From positions 272,001 through 336,000 of the forward strand of contig CM035421.1 of NCBI GenBank assembly GCA_020310875.1: a stretch of 64,000 bases of DNA, written 5' to 3'. Source of the DNA: Ceratopteris richardii. Lineage: Eukaryota > Streptophyta > Polypodiopsida > Polypodiales > Pteridaceae. The position numbers and the translations under genes were made by a program. Shown here in pieces: positions 12,969 to 25,040 of the stretch (position 1 is the first letter of the stretch; every line of letters begins with the position of its first letter). The notes under the pieces are model-generated. The model saw only the letters and a list, made by a program, of their open reading frames with translations. It was not told where the DNA came from and did no database searches.

Positions 12969-13574
12969 CTAAACGACACTCAGAGATGTAGGGCTGATGT
13001 GATGAGACCCGGAGCTGCCCAATGACGACTCGGAGGTGGTGGGGAAGGTATGTCTGCATGTATCTCGGGATCTCGATGAAGCTCCGTCCGATATATGTAG
13101 AAATTGCTCGCGGTAATAGAGCATTTTCGGTGGCAATGTATCCCTAGGGCTCACCCATGTCCTCTGTATGTATGTATGCCATATCTCGTGACGAATGACC
13201 CTATTCCTCTCTTGGTGATCCCAGTCTCGTGTCTGTGCATACCATGAGGTGTCGCCTGCTAATGCCATATCATGTGGTGATGCCTGGAAAGCACGATAAG
13301 CAATGCGCTCTGTATCCATGCTCCGAAGTCTCTGTAATAGGCATACTGTTTGGAACAGTGCCTCAACTAGCATCGGTGGTGCAGCGAGCTCTGCTCTAAT
13401 GATATCATGTGGTACTGTAGGCTTGCTGCGGATAAGTCTGACAATCATGAGGATCTGTGGCCTCTCTAATGCTGTCCATACTGATGTAGCTAATCCCGGC
13501 CCCCATATGGCTGCCCCATACATGAGTGCTTGCGTAACCAAAGTGTCAAAGAGCCACCCCTTTGTGCGGGGCAC
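12969..13574 (-). pseudogene. LINE C ORF2 post-RT region
   Basis: Begins [25 protein letters not shown] and continues with the alpha-helical post-RT region (LIRSKPTVPHDIIRAELAAPPMLVEALFQ) shared with copy D at 19105-19500. Near 13070 the frame shifts; the correct continuation (PRYMQTYLPHHLRVVIGQLRVSSHQ) reads in another frame and then stops abruptly near 12975. The zinc motif is absent. Confidence 0.7.
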
Positions 13575-14766
13575 CTAAAAATATGCCTGGTGGCAGTGTC
13601 TCTCCATCAAGGCTAGTGCTGTGTACCCACGTGTGATGCAGTCCCGAGCTGCCAGAGACATAGGTTTGGCCACCTCGATCGGTCCACCTTCTGCTGTGAA
13701 CAAACTATGTCTGCATACCTGTGCAGATGTATGAAAGATCATGACCTTGGTTTTACCAAGGTTCACAGATAACCCTCTGTGTCTGCAAAAGTCATCTAGG
13801 CCATGTAGATGATGCTGTAGACCTTCTGCAGACTTTGAAACCAATACAATATCATCAGCGTATAAAAGAATATGGACAGTGGATCCCCGTACCTCAATGC
13901 CATCTCCCCCCTGTATGAAGTCCACTATCTCATCAATGTAGAGTCCAAAGAGGGTGGGTGAAAGAGGGCATCCTTGATTCACCTCGATAGTGCTAGTAAG
14001 TGGATCGGATAAGCCCCCTGGGCATCTGACTCTACCAGATACTCTCTCGTATAAGGCGTAGATCCCCCATATCATCTCCTCCGGAGCTCCGATATCAAGT
14101 AGTCGTCTGAATAGTCGGGTCCCTGGGAACAGTGTCAAAGGCTTTGCGGAAGTCCACAAAGCAACAATATAATCTCCTCTTCCTCACCCTTGGCTGGTCT
14201 ATCAGGCATCGCAGAGTGAAGATGTGGTCAATAGTCGAGTAATCTCGTTTGAAACCTGCCTGTCCTGGGGCCCTGATACCCTTCCTCTCAGCGAGAGTAC
14301 TCAAAACTGTCTCTAGTACTACCCCATATAACTTGGCCAATATAGGGCCAATCATGATCGTCCGGTATGTAGCTTGATCCATAGTATCACCTGACTTATG
14401 AATGGGCACTATGGTGTGCTCAGTCCATGAGTCCGGGAACCCTTCAACCAATGCACGGTTGAAGAGGTGGGCAATGAACGGTGCGAGAGTCGTGCCTCCA
14501 TAGATGAGGTGCTCTGCCTGTAAACCGAAATGGTCATGGGCCCTGCCATGCTGTAGCCGGGCAATAGTGCATCCCACCATAGTAGGTGTGAAGAAGTTAG
14601 AGGTAGTAGGATGTGAGCTCTGCGGTCTGGGAATGGGGGGCTGGTCTGGGATCTCGTATAGACTCCGTGCATAGCTATGCCAAGTGCTCGACTCTCGAAT
14701 AGGTGTATGCTTTCTCCTCTCTCTCAAATGTCGCCATGCCACTCCACTGTCTCGACTCATGAGCAA
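13575..14766 (-). pseudogene. LINE C reverse transcriptase
   Basis: Two overlapping pieces, 14766-14095 and 14159-13575. Motifs in order: HKSGDTMDQATYRTIMIG, GQAGFKRDYSTIDHIF, CCFVDFRKAFDTVPR, NQGCPLSPTLFGLYID, YADDIVLVSKS and LGKTKVMIFHTS. A frameshift lies at about 14110-14130, just after the FDTVPR motif. The catalytic Asp residues are all present. The protein is clearly the same family as in copy B but diverged along its whole length, so these are separate insertions. Confidence 0.85.
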
Positions 14767-14826
14767 ATGATAGATATCCCAATACTGTCTCTCCTCCCAA
14801 TCTCGCCGTTTGCGGAGAGTGAGGCT

Positions 14827-15676
14827 CTACATGCGGCGCTGTGCCTGTGTGTGTGTAATATCTCCCCTATGCTCTAAAATCCGTAGGTGCTTCCGTAGCT
14901 CACGGCAGTCTGCATCATACCAACGGTTCTGGGGCATGGATCCTATGCGTGGAGGGTGTATATGTGTGCGGTGTGGGAAGCTGTGGAGAGCTGAGTCGTG
15001 TTTGATGGTGGTGATCTGTGATGTAAGTGTGTCCAAAGGTGAGAGTGGATCGAGCGAGAGTAGGCGGGTGTGTAATCGGTGTGCGTAAACGTGTGAGAGC
15101 TCGTGTGTGAAGTGTATTGTGGTATGTGTCTCAGTGGGTGAGAGAGGATCTAATGGAATCGGAGATGAGAGTGTGAGTGTGATAAATGTATGGTCGTGTA
15201 GGATGGTGGTGATCTGTGATGTAAGTGTGTCCAAAGGTGAGAGCTGAGTCGTGTAGGATGGTGGTGATCTGTGATGTAAGTGTGTCCAAAGGTGAGAGTG
15301 GATCGAGCGAGAGTAGGCGGGTGTGTAAATGGTGTGCATAAACGTGTGAGAGCTCGTGTGTGAAGTGTATTGTGGTATGTGTCTCAGTGGGTGAGAGAGG
15401 ATCTAATGGAATCGGAGATGAGAGTGTGAGTGTGATAAATGTATGGTGAGCGCCAATCGGACGTCGTCCAATACTAAGTGAGGGGATGAGTGAAGCTCCA
15501 GAGGTGGTACCCAAAATGTAGTCGACTGTGCTCTCACCTCCCTCGTGAGGGAAGCAAGTAAATCCACCCGAACCTGGCCAACGATTCATCCCGTTATATA
15601 TAACGAGATGGTGTCTGCTGCCTAGCTCGAGTAGATGTCTGCCATAGCCGGTGATGTCCTGACCCATATCTGCCAT
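14827..15676 (-). pseudogene. LINE C end of endonuclease and linker, with internal duplication
   Basis: Residues HLVIYNGMNRWPG, STVDYILG and GAHHTFITLTL (about 15630-15440) are the last endonuclease motifs. The linker then appears twice, because 14988-15193 is repeated at 15241-15446 (253-bp period) with a partial third copy of its first ~50 bp between (15190-15240). After the duplication the Arg-rich helix MPQNRWYDADCREL (about 14940) matches copy B. The duplication must disturb the ORF2 linker. Confidence 0.75.
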
Positions 15677-16260
15677 AGCCGGTGGTGTCCTGACCCATAT
15701 CTGCCGATATTGTGTTGGTGCTCATGTCATCCGGGTCTCTGGCCCTGATGAGATGTGGGTGATCCAAGTCATATGCCTCGCACTGATGTGACTGAGTGCC
15801 GCCATTGAAGTCCCCCATAAGGAAGACTTGACCTAGTGTGCTGTAATGTAGTATCTCCTCTGAAAGCGTTGTGTATGGTGAGTCTCTGTCTCTGGTCGGT
15901 CCCCCAAGATCCTATGTGTACAGGCCCGCCTGGTGGGAAGTAGCATATAGCAATGTAAATCCAACTCCCGTGTGCTAGCTCCATGCGAACCCACATGTAT
16001 CGTGCCTCCTCATCTCTACCTATAATATGCATCCGGCTCTGTATCTCGTGTCGAAATATGATGGCCACTCCTCCCGATCCTCGCGCTGTACCCTGTCTCG
16101 TCGTGGTCCTGAATGCAGATTCCCAATGAAACCGTGCGATGCGTGGTAGACCTCTTTGTGGGCTCTCGTGTGTCTCTGTGATACACGCAAAGTCATGTGA
16201 TGCCAGTATCTCCTCGAGTCTGTCTGGTCGCGTCCAGAGTGCCCCGTTGCAGTTCCACAC
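15594..16260 (-). pseudogene. LINE C APE endonuclease, N-terminal part
   Basis: WNCNGALWTRPDRLEEIL, CITETHES, HWESAFRTTT, RGSGGVAIIF and RYMWVRMELAHGSWIYIAICYF, then MGDFNGGTQSHQCEAYD near 15770-15815 in another frame. These are the Asn, Glu and Asp/Asn motifs of LINE endonucleases. A frameshift around 15800-15890 separates the two parts. A short direct repeat (TGCCATAGCCGGTG) lies at about 15640-15700. Confidence 0.8.
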
Positions 16261-16334
16261 TGCTCCTCTCAGTGGTGTCTCCTGGTGTAGTGATGTCTCA
16301 TAGGCTGCGTGGCCCTATTTGATAGGGCGTCCAT

Positions 16335-17094
16335 CTATGAAGACCTTACCATCCCGGTAAAAGGCCTTTCTCCCCTCTCGGCGTGCTTGGAGTATCTGTG
16401 GCATGCAAGCGCGTCGATGTGCCACCTGCATCCTCGTGAGGTCCTCGTCCATGTAGAGGGCGCCGCCTGGTAGTCCATGTAGTAGTTATCGACGTCTAAA
16501 GAACGCGGTCCGTGCCTCCTCAGAGCTGATCTTAAGGAGGTGCTCGTAGACGTGATGTATCCCTCCCAACCTTCCATGCACCTGTGAAGGGCATGCTCTC
16601 GTATCCAAGTCGACGGCAAATGTGAGTTGCATCTTCCTCCGGTGATGCTCCCTCAGGTAGGCCTGTAATCCGAATGTGAAGTTTTCGAGTGTGTCGAAGC
16701 CCATCCTCCTCAAGTGTATCCTGGACTCGTGTGAGTTCTTCTTTCTGCACGTCTTCCCTAACTTCCTTCTTAACCCTTTTGTGCACTACTTCCACCCACG
16801 ACTCTCGAGTGGATTCTACCTCCGTTTTGATTTCCTTCTTTATTTCTTCTTTGAGTGTCTCCACGTTGGAGATCTCTCCCTCTTCTTTCAGGTGCTCATA
16901 GGCTGTCCTCCAGTTGTCTCGATCTTCTTTGAGAGTTGTCTCGATCTTCTTTGAGAGTCTTTACTTGTTCTTCGAGTCGTTTGACTTTATCCATCACTTG
17001 TTCTTCAAGTCCTTTGAACTTTTCCATCATTTTTCGTATCTCCATATTGAGGTTGCGGTCTGCTTCCTTTTTGGCCTCTTTGAGAGCTCTGGCG
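16335..17094 (-). pseudogene. LINE C ORF1 protein
   Basis: The N-terminal part (about 17094-16900) is a coiled coil rich in E/K (EIRKMMEKFKGLEEQVMDKVKRLEEQ). The middle (16864-16532) carries another helix and the RRM-like segment (RKLHIRITGLPEG). The C-terminal domain (about 16470-16330) has MDEDLTRMQVAHRRACMP and DGRPIK with the normal stop. Frameshifts lie near 16500-16540 and 16900. A 21-bp direct duplication (GTCTCGATCTTCTTTGAGAGT) lies at about 16914-16958. Confidence 0.7.
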
Positions 17095-17129
17095 ATAAGT
17101 TCGTCTACTCCCTCCTGTCCATGGGAGCC

Positions 17130-18029
<900 letters not shown>

Positions 18030-18030
18030 T

Positions 18031-18066
18031 TTAACGTCTATTAGAGGCATCGGCCTATGAGACAAA
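18031..18066 (-). other. LINE D 3'-terminal hairpin
   Basis: On the minus strand GTCT-CAT-AGGCCGATGCCT-CTAAT-AGAC occupies 18063 down to 18036. Inner stem AGGC/GCCT, outer stem GTCT/AGAC. Then TTAAAAAG leads into the (CT)n tract. Confidence 0.75.
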
Positions 18067-18264
18067 ACATATATCAATATGATCCAATCCACTGTGATCC
18101 CAAAAGGAAAATAAAGTGTGAGTACCGCAAACAGGTATAAAAGGAGTGGATAGTAACTGGCATCAAGGGTGTGGGGTGCTATGGGTATGCACTCTATATG
18201 CTCAATGGGTGAGATACAAATATGATATGCAGAGGGAGGGGAGGCTCGATGGTATCACAACCCA

Positions 18265-19500
18265 CTAAATGCCTGGAGTGGGTGTAGGATATAATGCATG
18301 GGTGGGCAAGGCATCATGGCGATCCTCAAAATGCTCTGAGCGTCCAAATCGATAGGGGTGCGCTGCTGACGTCTCCGTATCTCCATTCATGGCGTGCGTG
18401 AATCGCCTGAATCTCTCTCTGATGTGGACGGGCTCTCCGGAGTGGGGTCTCGATCGTCGACGCTGTCGTCTAAGCTCCTCTGCTCTGTGTAATGTGACAC
18501 CCCGCATCGAGCTGGGTCCTCGAGTGGCTGTGGGTCTGAAAAAATCTGTAATATAAGTCTGAGGGGGGGGGGGGGGGGGGCAAGATGTATCTCCATTTGT
18601 TGATGGAGGAGTGATGCACGGCGGTGCTGGAGCTCTACTAGGAAACGACCTAGAGGGCGCTGGTGCTCTGTCCCCAATAAAGCCCTGATCTCTCTGGGCC
18701 CCCTGAAGAGCTGTGGGTAGCGGTCTCTGATGTCCTCATATGCCTGGCATCTACATGTGTAGTGCTCCTCGTCCTCCACCTCCTCTCTACATATCCTGCA
18801 TAATCTCTCATCCCTCGGGGTATGTGTGGCTCGCCCAACCTCAATCTCGAGCTGGTGTGATGATACTCTGAGCTTCCCAATGGCCACTCTCTCAGCTGGT
18901 GCCATATATGTATCCATGTATCGTGGTCTCTGAATGAAACCATCGGCTGTCACAGTCAGGAAGTGCTCTCTGTAGTGTTGCCTCTTTGTGGGAAGAGGCT
19001 CCCGTGGTGCTATCCATGTCTCCCTGACGTGTATATGTAGTAGGTCCTGACGGATGATCCTATTCCTCTCCGAACGAGAGAGGGTAATGTGGGGGGAAGA
19101 GAGGTCATACTGAAAAGGGGGGAGATCCGTAATGCTCATGCCATGGTATGCTAACCATCGGTAAGTCTGTTTCATACCATACTCTCTTATGCCCTATCTC
19201 TGCCAAATGTCTAGAGCTCTCAAATGCAAGCCTGGTGAGTCTGCTGGTGGGGAGCTCTCTGACTCTGAGAATAAAGGTCACCAACTGGAAGAGGGCCTCC
19301 ACTAGCATCGGTGGTGTGCCAAGCTCAGCTCTTATAATGTCATTTGGAACAGAGGGCTTGCTGCGCAGCAAGCGTGAGATCATGGTGACGTGGGGCCTCT
19401 CAATCTACGCCCACATCGCCTCTGTGATCCCTGGTGCCCATACTGCCGCTGCGTACATCAATGCGGGTGTCACTAGAGTGTCAAAGAGCCACCCCTTAGT
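18265..19500 (-). pseudogene. LINE D ORF2 C-terminal half
   Basis: Pieces 19500-19105 (RLLRSKPSVPNDIIRAELGTPPMLVEALFQ) and 19175-18387 (RHYREHFLTVTADGFIQRPRYMDTYM, then the zinc motif CRICREEVEDEEHYTCRC at about 18800-18750). The tail is Ser/Asp/Arg-rich. A 17-base C run (G at 18564-18580 on the plus strand) falls within the coding frame and encodes a Pro run, a likely slippage site. A frameshift near 19140 separates the pieces. No RT domain is present because of 5' truncation. Confidence 0.8.
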
Positions 19501-19511
19501 CTGGGGGGGGG

Positions 19512-19795
<284 letters not shown>

Positions 19796-20736
19796 CCGAC
19801 TTTTGGAGGGGCTGTAAGTGAGTGACTTTTCCCAAAGTCTTATTGAGTTATGTTATATAGGATCGTTTTAGGGTTGCAAGTTCCCAAAAATAAAGAATAA
19901 GTGACATAGCCTTTATAAATAGGCCTATGCACGTGTATACACTATAAAGGTGTCATTTAGGACTTTACCCAAACATGAGCTCTTTTTCATACGAAAAAGA
20001 GAAATAGATTAAGTACTACACAACTTGAGAAGTTAGTGTACACAGATTGCAATCTCAAGTTATTGGTGAGTAAGGGAGGTTATATTGCACCTCTACAAGT
20101 GTTGTAAGTTGAAATATATTGATTCATTTCAAATTATAAGTCATTGATGGACATTGGATAGTTTATGTAGGTTAATATTGACTCCATTGATATTGGACAA
20201 AATAAAGATATCCCTTAAATCCCACGGGAAGAGAAGGATATCTTTACTGTGTTATTTAAGGAGTCTCAGGAATTTGTGAGACAAACATGTAGGAGTTCAA
20301 GATCTAGTGGTAGATAAGGTAGCTCAAAATTACTTGTGATGTAATGATTGTTGTAAGCTAAAACTTGTCCATTACTAGATAGTTATTAATCCATTTTACA
20401 TTTGTATATTGTAATAGATCAAGATCAACCGTCTACAAGTCGAAGGCCTTCAAAGATTACTTCTCAACGAGGTAGACGAGGATTGGGCCATATGGACTCC
20501 ATTCTAGTAGTAGGGAGGACCGGAAGATGGAGGACGGGCCACTTGATGATTGGAAGGAGAAATCAGCATCATCTAATAGTGATGATGACGATGATACAAG
20601 AGCTAGATATTGGTAGTCCAGAGAGGACTATAACACTGACACTTCATCGTGGGTTAGTTCTTTTGATGAGGATCTCATAGATGATGATGTTGACTCTTGA
20701 TTTTTGAGTCTTGAGTATTAAGCCATGAGCCATCAT
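19796..20736 (+). other. No confirmed gene; weak acidic-tail coding remnant at about 20400-20700
   Basis: The 20410-20700 stretch, read with one frame change, gives a basic segment (PSTSRRPSKITSQRGRR) and then an acidic Ser/Asp tail ending DDDVDS and a stop. This resembles the C-terminal tails of some plant transposases, but I cannot name a family. The rest is AT-rich and featureless. Confidence 0.25.
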
Positions 20737-22440
20737 GACTAATTTTGACCATCTTTGACCTTGGTTAGAACATGGTTGACTCTATTTAAAATTGTTCAAT
20801 TTTGAAAATATGTGCAATCTCTCTTGTGGAAGGTTGTATTTCCAACAATCCCCTCCTAACCTGACACAAAGGGAATATGTTAGGATAGGTATACATTCTG
20901 TTGACCAAGAAAAATGGAAAGTGTGTTGATTGGAAAGATCATGCCAATGCCAACAGTTTTCGAGGTACCTACAAGATAGCATGCCAAGATCATGCTATTC
21001 TGTAGGTATCTGGAAAGTTCATGCCAATGTCCACCACAAAGAAAAGGAGAACTCAAAAGATTTTCCCATATACTCTTCTAATCCAAATATTTGCATGGAA
21101 GATTAGAGATAAGGGAAAGCAAGAAATAGAGTATAGACTTAAACACACTTCCTCAACTTTCAAGGTTGGCTACGCTTATCAAGTATTAGTCTTATGCTTG
21201 CATCTACACTTATCTACAAAATATATATATACAAGAAGTTGAAAACCTATCCACTATAAGGTTTTGAAATGTAGATCTGTTTCCCCTCCTTATTCACATG
21301 AACATGTGTTGATAATCTTCCAAATCTTCAGAAATTTGATATAGAGCCTGAATATGACCTGTTAAGAACATCTGCAAATGTGTGATTGCTTGTGCAATCA
21401 AAAGGACTGATGTGACCCCTCTTGGAGCTGACTTACTTTGGTTCATGTATCCAACAAGCTTATGAAAACTACTTGTTTTATGGACCTGTTGCCACCTGCT
21501 AAATAATGGAGTGAGCTTGACTTGTGTGTACCATAATGTTCTTATCTTTCTACAATATGCACTATTCTCAAACATGATCTATGTGCGCTCTTTCCACTTG
21601 CTCTGATACCAATTGTTGGTTTTTAAGGTCCACAATCAATATAGAGAGAAAAATGAAAGAGAGACATGAGAGAGATTAGACAAGACCATAGAGAGATGAA
21701 GTAAAGCTCCACATATATGACATACATTGCAAAATATTAAAGTACATGAATGTTACAAAAAATCATAAAGTTTGCATATAAATGCATCAATATGTTGCAT
21801 ATCTTCATAATTTCCATAAAGTGAATATGAACTTCTTCAAGTATAGATAAGCTCCAAGTCAATGTCCTCCTTGATGTTGAAGGAGCATAAAGCCTCATGG
21901 TTGTCCATCCTTTGAAGGAGATGACAACTTGCTCAACTCCTCCACAAGGTTGAAGAAGATCTCCCTTAAATTTTGCTGTTGGTCAGTAGTGCTATGGAAT
22001 TTATGACTATATAGTAATTGATCCATGTTGAAAAGCAAATCTCATAAATCCCGGCAGAAAATTTTCCGGATTTTCCGGGATAGATTGTTGAAATTAATTT
22101 TTGGCTTATTTTGCATGTTTTCACCTAATAATCATAGGATATAAAAAATTTCTTGCTTTTGACTTTAAAGACTGCTTTTCAAGTACTTTTTGACTTTGAC
22201 CTACAAATTAGGGTTTGACTTTTGAACCCCTAGATGTGCGCCAATATTAGCATATGATATATCATGAAATAGCTCTTGAGTAGAACTTTCCAAATATGCG
22301 ATAAAACATTTCTGCAAAAATTGACCAATTTCGACCATCTTTAACCTTGGTTTGACCATGGTTGACTTTGTGTAAAACTCAAAACTGACCAATTCTGAAA
22401 ATATTTGCAATCCCTCTTGTGGAAGGTTGCGTTTCCAACA
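20737..22440 (-). mobile_element. Non-coding LTR element: 5' LTR 21614-22440, PBS, PPT, truncated 3' LTR
   Basis: The minus-strand 5' LTR runs 22440 to 21614 (827 bp) with TGTTGG...CCAACA ends. It is followed by the Met-tRNA primer site TGGTATCAGAGC (21600-21611). Only about 750 bp of non-coding internal DNA separates this from a purine tract (minus AGGAGGGGAT, about 20848-20857) and a 3' LTR start at 20847. That second LTR matches the first for about 110 bp (20737-20847 against 22329-22440) and is then lost. It is a TRIM/LARD-like or internally deleted element inserted beside LINE E. Confidence 0.7.
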
Positions 22441-22856
22441 AATAGATCATTGGAGTGTAGGCATGGTACGACATATAATGACTATACTGTGCTGGAAGTA
22501 ACCATCTAAGGGTACATGCCTGAGTGGGATGGATGTTATTCCCTCTTATGGTCGTGTTGTAAATGTATCCTCATAATGTTATCCTTGTACCATCCTGGTA
22601 TTCGATATCCAGGAATGCGGGGTCGTGGTCTCGCCCGCTGAGCGTGCGCTTGCTGAATTGCAAGTCCTGTACCGTGGGACTGCATGGTCGCACATGCCTC
22701 CACTCTCTGGAAGAAATCAGTGATATTCTGTTGTATACCTCTGCTCTCGGTTCGTCTAGGCCATAGCAACTGATCTTGTTTATGATATGCGGCCAGGAGA
22801 AAGCATCCGAGTCGACCTTGATCCTCACTCTTCATGCCTTGCTTCAGTGAGTCATC
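22441..22856 (-). mobile_element. LINE copy E, 5'-truncated C-terminal remnant
   Basis: 22835-22536 encodes the far C-terminus of ORF2 (NITDFFQRVEACAT, QRARPRPRIPGYRIPGWYK), matching the end of copy B (TDFFIPRRA..., SRARRRPRAIGYRAPR). The 3' UTR continues to 22441, where the LTR element cuts it. Its 5' break at 22856 meets the CT tail of copy F. Confidence 0.75.
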
Positions 22857-22904
22857 CTGGTGGGGGAGGGGGAGGGGGAGAGAGAGAGAAAGAAAAAAGG
22901 TATT
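22857..22904. repeat. G/A-rich tract: 3' tail of LINE F, 5' junction of LINE E
   Basis: GGGGGA repeats then GAGAGAGAGAAAGAAAAAAGG. On the minus strand it is the CT-rich tail following LINE F and abuts the truncated start of LINE E. Confidence 0.85.
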
Positions 22905-23280
22905 TTAATGGCTTTGAAAGGCCAAAAGCTGGCCTATGAGACATAACCATGTATAACTGAAAGTCATCCAGGTATGCAAGAAACAAAAGTGGGTAAAATC
23001 AAAACAAAATCAGGTGATCTGTAAGGTATGGTGTGATGATGGCATGGTTATGTCTCTGCAGAAAGTGATCAAGTAGTACAATGGATCACTGGAGTGTAGC
23101 TCTGGTACCACAGTGTGTGACTACACTGTGCTGGAAGTAACCATCAAAAGGTATGTGCCTGAGTGGGATGGATTTCATCCCTTTTGTTGGTCATGTCACA
23201 AACATATTCTCAAAATGTTGTCCTCGTACTATCCTGGTACTGGATATCCAGGAATGCGGGGTCCTCATCTCGTGTGCTGT
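22905..23280 (-). mobile_element. LINE copy F, 5'-truncated, with 3' hairpin
   Basis: 23280-23191 encodes the last ORF2 residues (minus strand; equivalent to the RDHDPAFLDIEYQD frame of E, here RDEDPAFLDIQYQD). The rest is 3' UTR, about 75% alike by eye to copy E over 23081-23280 against 22441-22640. The hairpin at 22942-22910 has inner stem AGGCCA/TGGCCT with a 5-base loop and one mismatch in the outer stem. The 5' break lies in the purine tract at 23281. Confidence 0.75.
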
Positions 23281-23507
23281 GTAAGAGATAGGGAGGGAAG
23301 GGGAGTGAGATTGGGATTGGGAGGGGGAGGTGGAGGGGGAGGGGAGAGAAAAGGGGGGTGGAGGGAAGGGGGAAGGGCAGGGGGAGGGAGAGGGAAGGGG
23401 GGAATAGGGAGAGGGAGAGGGAGAGGAGAGGGAAGGGAGGGAGAGGGGGACGGGGGAAAAATGGGGGGAGAGGGAAGGGGAAAAGGGGGAGTTGGAGGGA
23501 TAATCTA
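23281..23507. repeat. Purine-rich (GGGA/GGA)n tract before the last HflX exon
   Basis: About 225 bp almost entirely G and A on the plus strand, CT on the sense strand of LINE F. It occupies the place where the HflX intron should have its branch site and pyrimidine tract. Confidence 0.9.
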
Positions 23508-23520
23508 GGCAAGTATACAC

Positions 23521-23913
23521 ATTGATGTGATTAAAGCAGTGGATTCTGTTGACATGCAGATAGACTTGGCATCAGAGCCAACCTCTGATTCTGAGGGCTC
23601 AAAATTGGATGCTCTAGAGTGTGGAGATTTGAGCTTACTTTCAGGTTCAAATGCTTCAGAAGACATCTCTTCTGAAGCTGAATCTGAAGGTCATGATGAA
23701 GAAACAACTATTGTGGATTTGGCAGATGAGGTTGTGGAGAGCACCGAGGGGAATGCAAATGGACCTTTATATACAAGGTCAAGCTGGTGTACAGATGGAG
23801 TTCCTCGCATAGGTATATCTGTTCGAGAAGGTACAGGCCTGAAGAGCCTTCTGGATCTGCTTGACAAGAAAATTGCTTTAGGTCCAAAGCCTTACGCTGA
23901 ATTGTCATCATGA
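23521..23913 (+). CDS. HFLX: HflX last exon (G4 end, acidic insert, G5, C-terminus)
   Basis: In phase with exon 7731-7853 (…EVWNK) the frame reads ID, completing the expected G4 NKID, then VIKAVDSVDM. An acidic Ser/Glu-rich stretch follows (residues about 20-75), as in plant HflX proteins, then VPRIGISVREGTGLKSLLDLLDKKI (G5 and C-terminal helix) and a stop at 23911-23913. But the bases before ATTGAT are TACAC, not AG. The nearest AG in a usable frame (TCTAG|GCAAGTATACAC) would insert four residues, ASIH, between NK and ID. Coding identity is strong; splicing is doubtful. Confidence 0.85.
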   Translation: MDVIKAVDSVDMQIDLASEPTSDSEGSKLDALECGDLSLLSGSNASEDISSEAESEGHDEETTIVDLADEVVESTEGNANGPLYTRSSWCTDGVPRIGISVREGTGLKSLLDLLDKKIALGPKPYAELSS

Positions 23914-25040
23914 ACTTGAATGTCTATATATTTGTGGCACTTATTGTAATCATACAAAGAGGGATTCCTTTGATTCTTATACTTCTGAGTCTGAGAAAGA
24001 AAATTACAGGTGGTTTGATGAAGGCGCGAATTTGGTGCGTACTGTAATTCATACAATGAGGGATTCCACTGATTCCTAATTTTCGGAATTAGTTAAAAAG
24101 TACTAATTGATTCAATTCAGGAATTCAGTAAAATCCAGGTGTCAATGCTTTGTTACTTTTATCTTGATTGTTGTTACTGCTGACAAGTTGGGAAGTTGAT
24201 GGTTCTCCCCTTTGGACTTCTACTGATGAATGGCTTTCAGACACTTTTATAAAAATGAGAACATGGTCCTAGAATGCCACATGATAGGTTGTTAAAAAGA
24301 ACCAAATTGACGTCAACTCAGAACAATTCAACGCATAATTGAAGCAAAGAAAGTGTGAAATTATGAAGAGTTGCACATTAATCTTCATTGGCAAGAAAAA
24401 AGAAATTCTCCCCCTTTTCTATACATAGTTTAAAACAAAAATTTTGAGAAGTGCCTGAATGAATATATAACATAATCTCAAGAACATTTATGTACATGTT
24501 TTCTCCTGTCACAGATGATCAGCATGATTGAAATTTTAACTTATGAACTTGACGGGCGAAGGTATTAGTGAACATGTGTTCCATAATATGTAGTCACATT
24601 TTAGCTTCCTAGATTGGAAAAAAGATTCAAAACTTAGAACTGATCCATAATTTTAAGAGAGTATGCACTTGATAATCATACATACAAAATATAATGTGTA
24701 TTTAGATTTCTTAAACCAAGGATTGGAATCTAAAAAAAATTGTCACGGTACTTTGTATGCATTGGTTTCTATAAAAAATCTTCCTTAAGTGCAATATTAC
24801 CGCATTTCATAATCAAGCCTCATATACATGTAGAATTAGCGCATTCTTTAAGTTACTTGGTAATGTTTGCAACCCTTCTGGCTGAATTTATGAAGGTCAT
24901 TAGATCTGTGGAAAAAGGGGCCATACAAGCTCCAAAAAAATACTCTAGAAAATCCGCAAAGAATCTATTATCAAAATACATATTAAGTATGAACATTGGT
25001 TTCATGCTATCACAGAAATAGTCAGGTCTCTAATGACTAT
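23914..25040. other. HflX 3' flank; no gene seen
   Basis: AT-rich DNA. Two similar 30-base segments (TCATACAA-GAGGGATTCC type) lie at about 23952 and 24050. No further coding evidence. Confidence 0.45.

Noticed and set aside
23113..23508. Gly/Arg-rich reading frame and Pro/Ser-rich reverse frame
   Set aside because: Translation of the purine tract; no conserved features.
23521..23526. U12-type AT-AC intron to explain the missing AG
   Set aside because: The donor GTATGC does not fit the U12 consensus.
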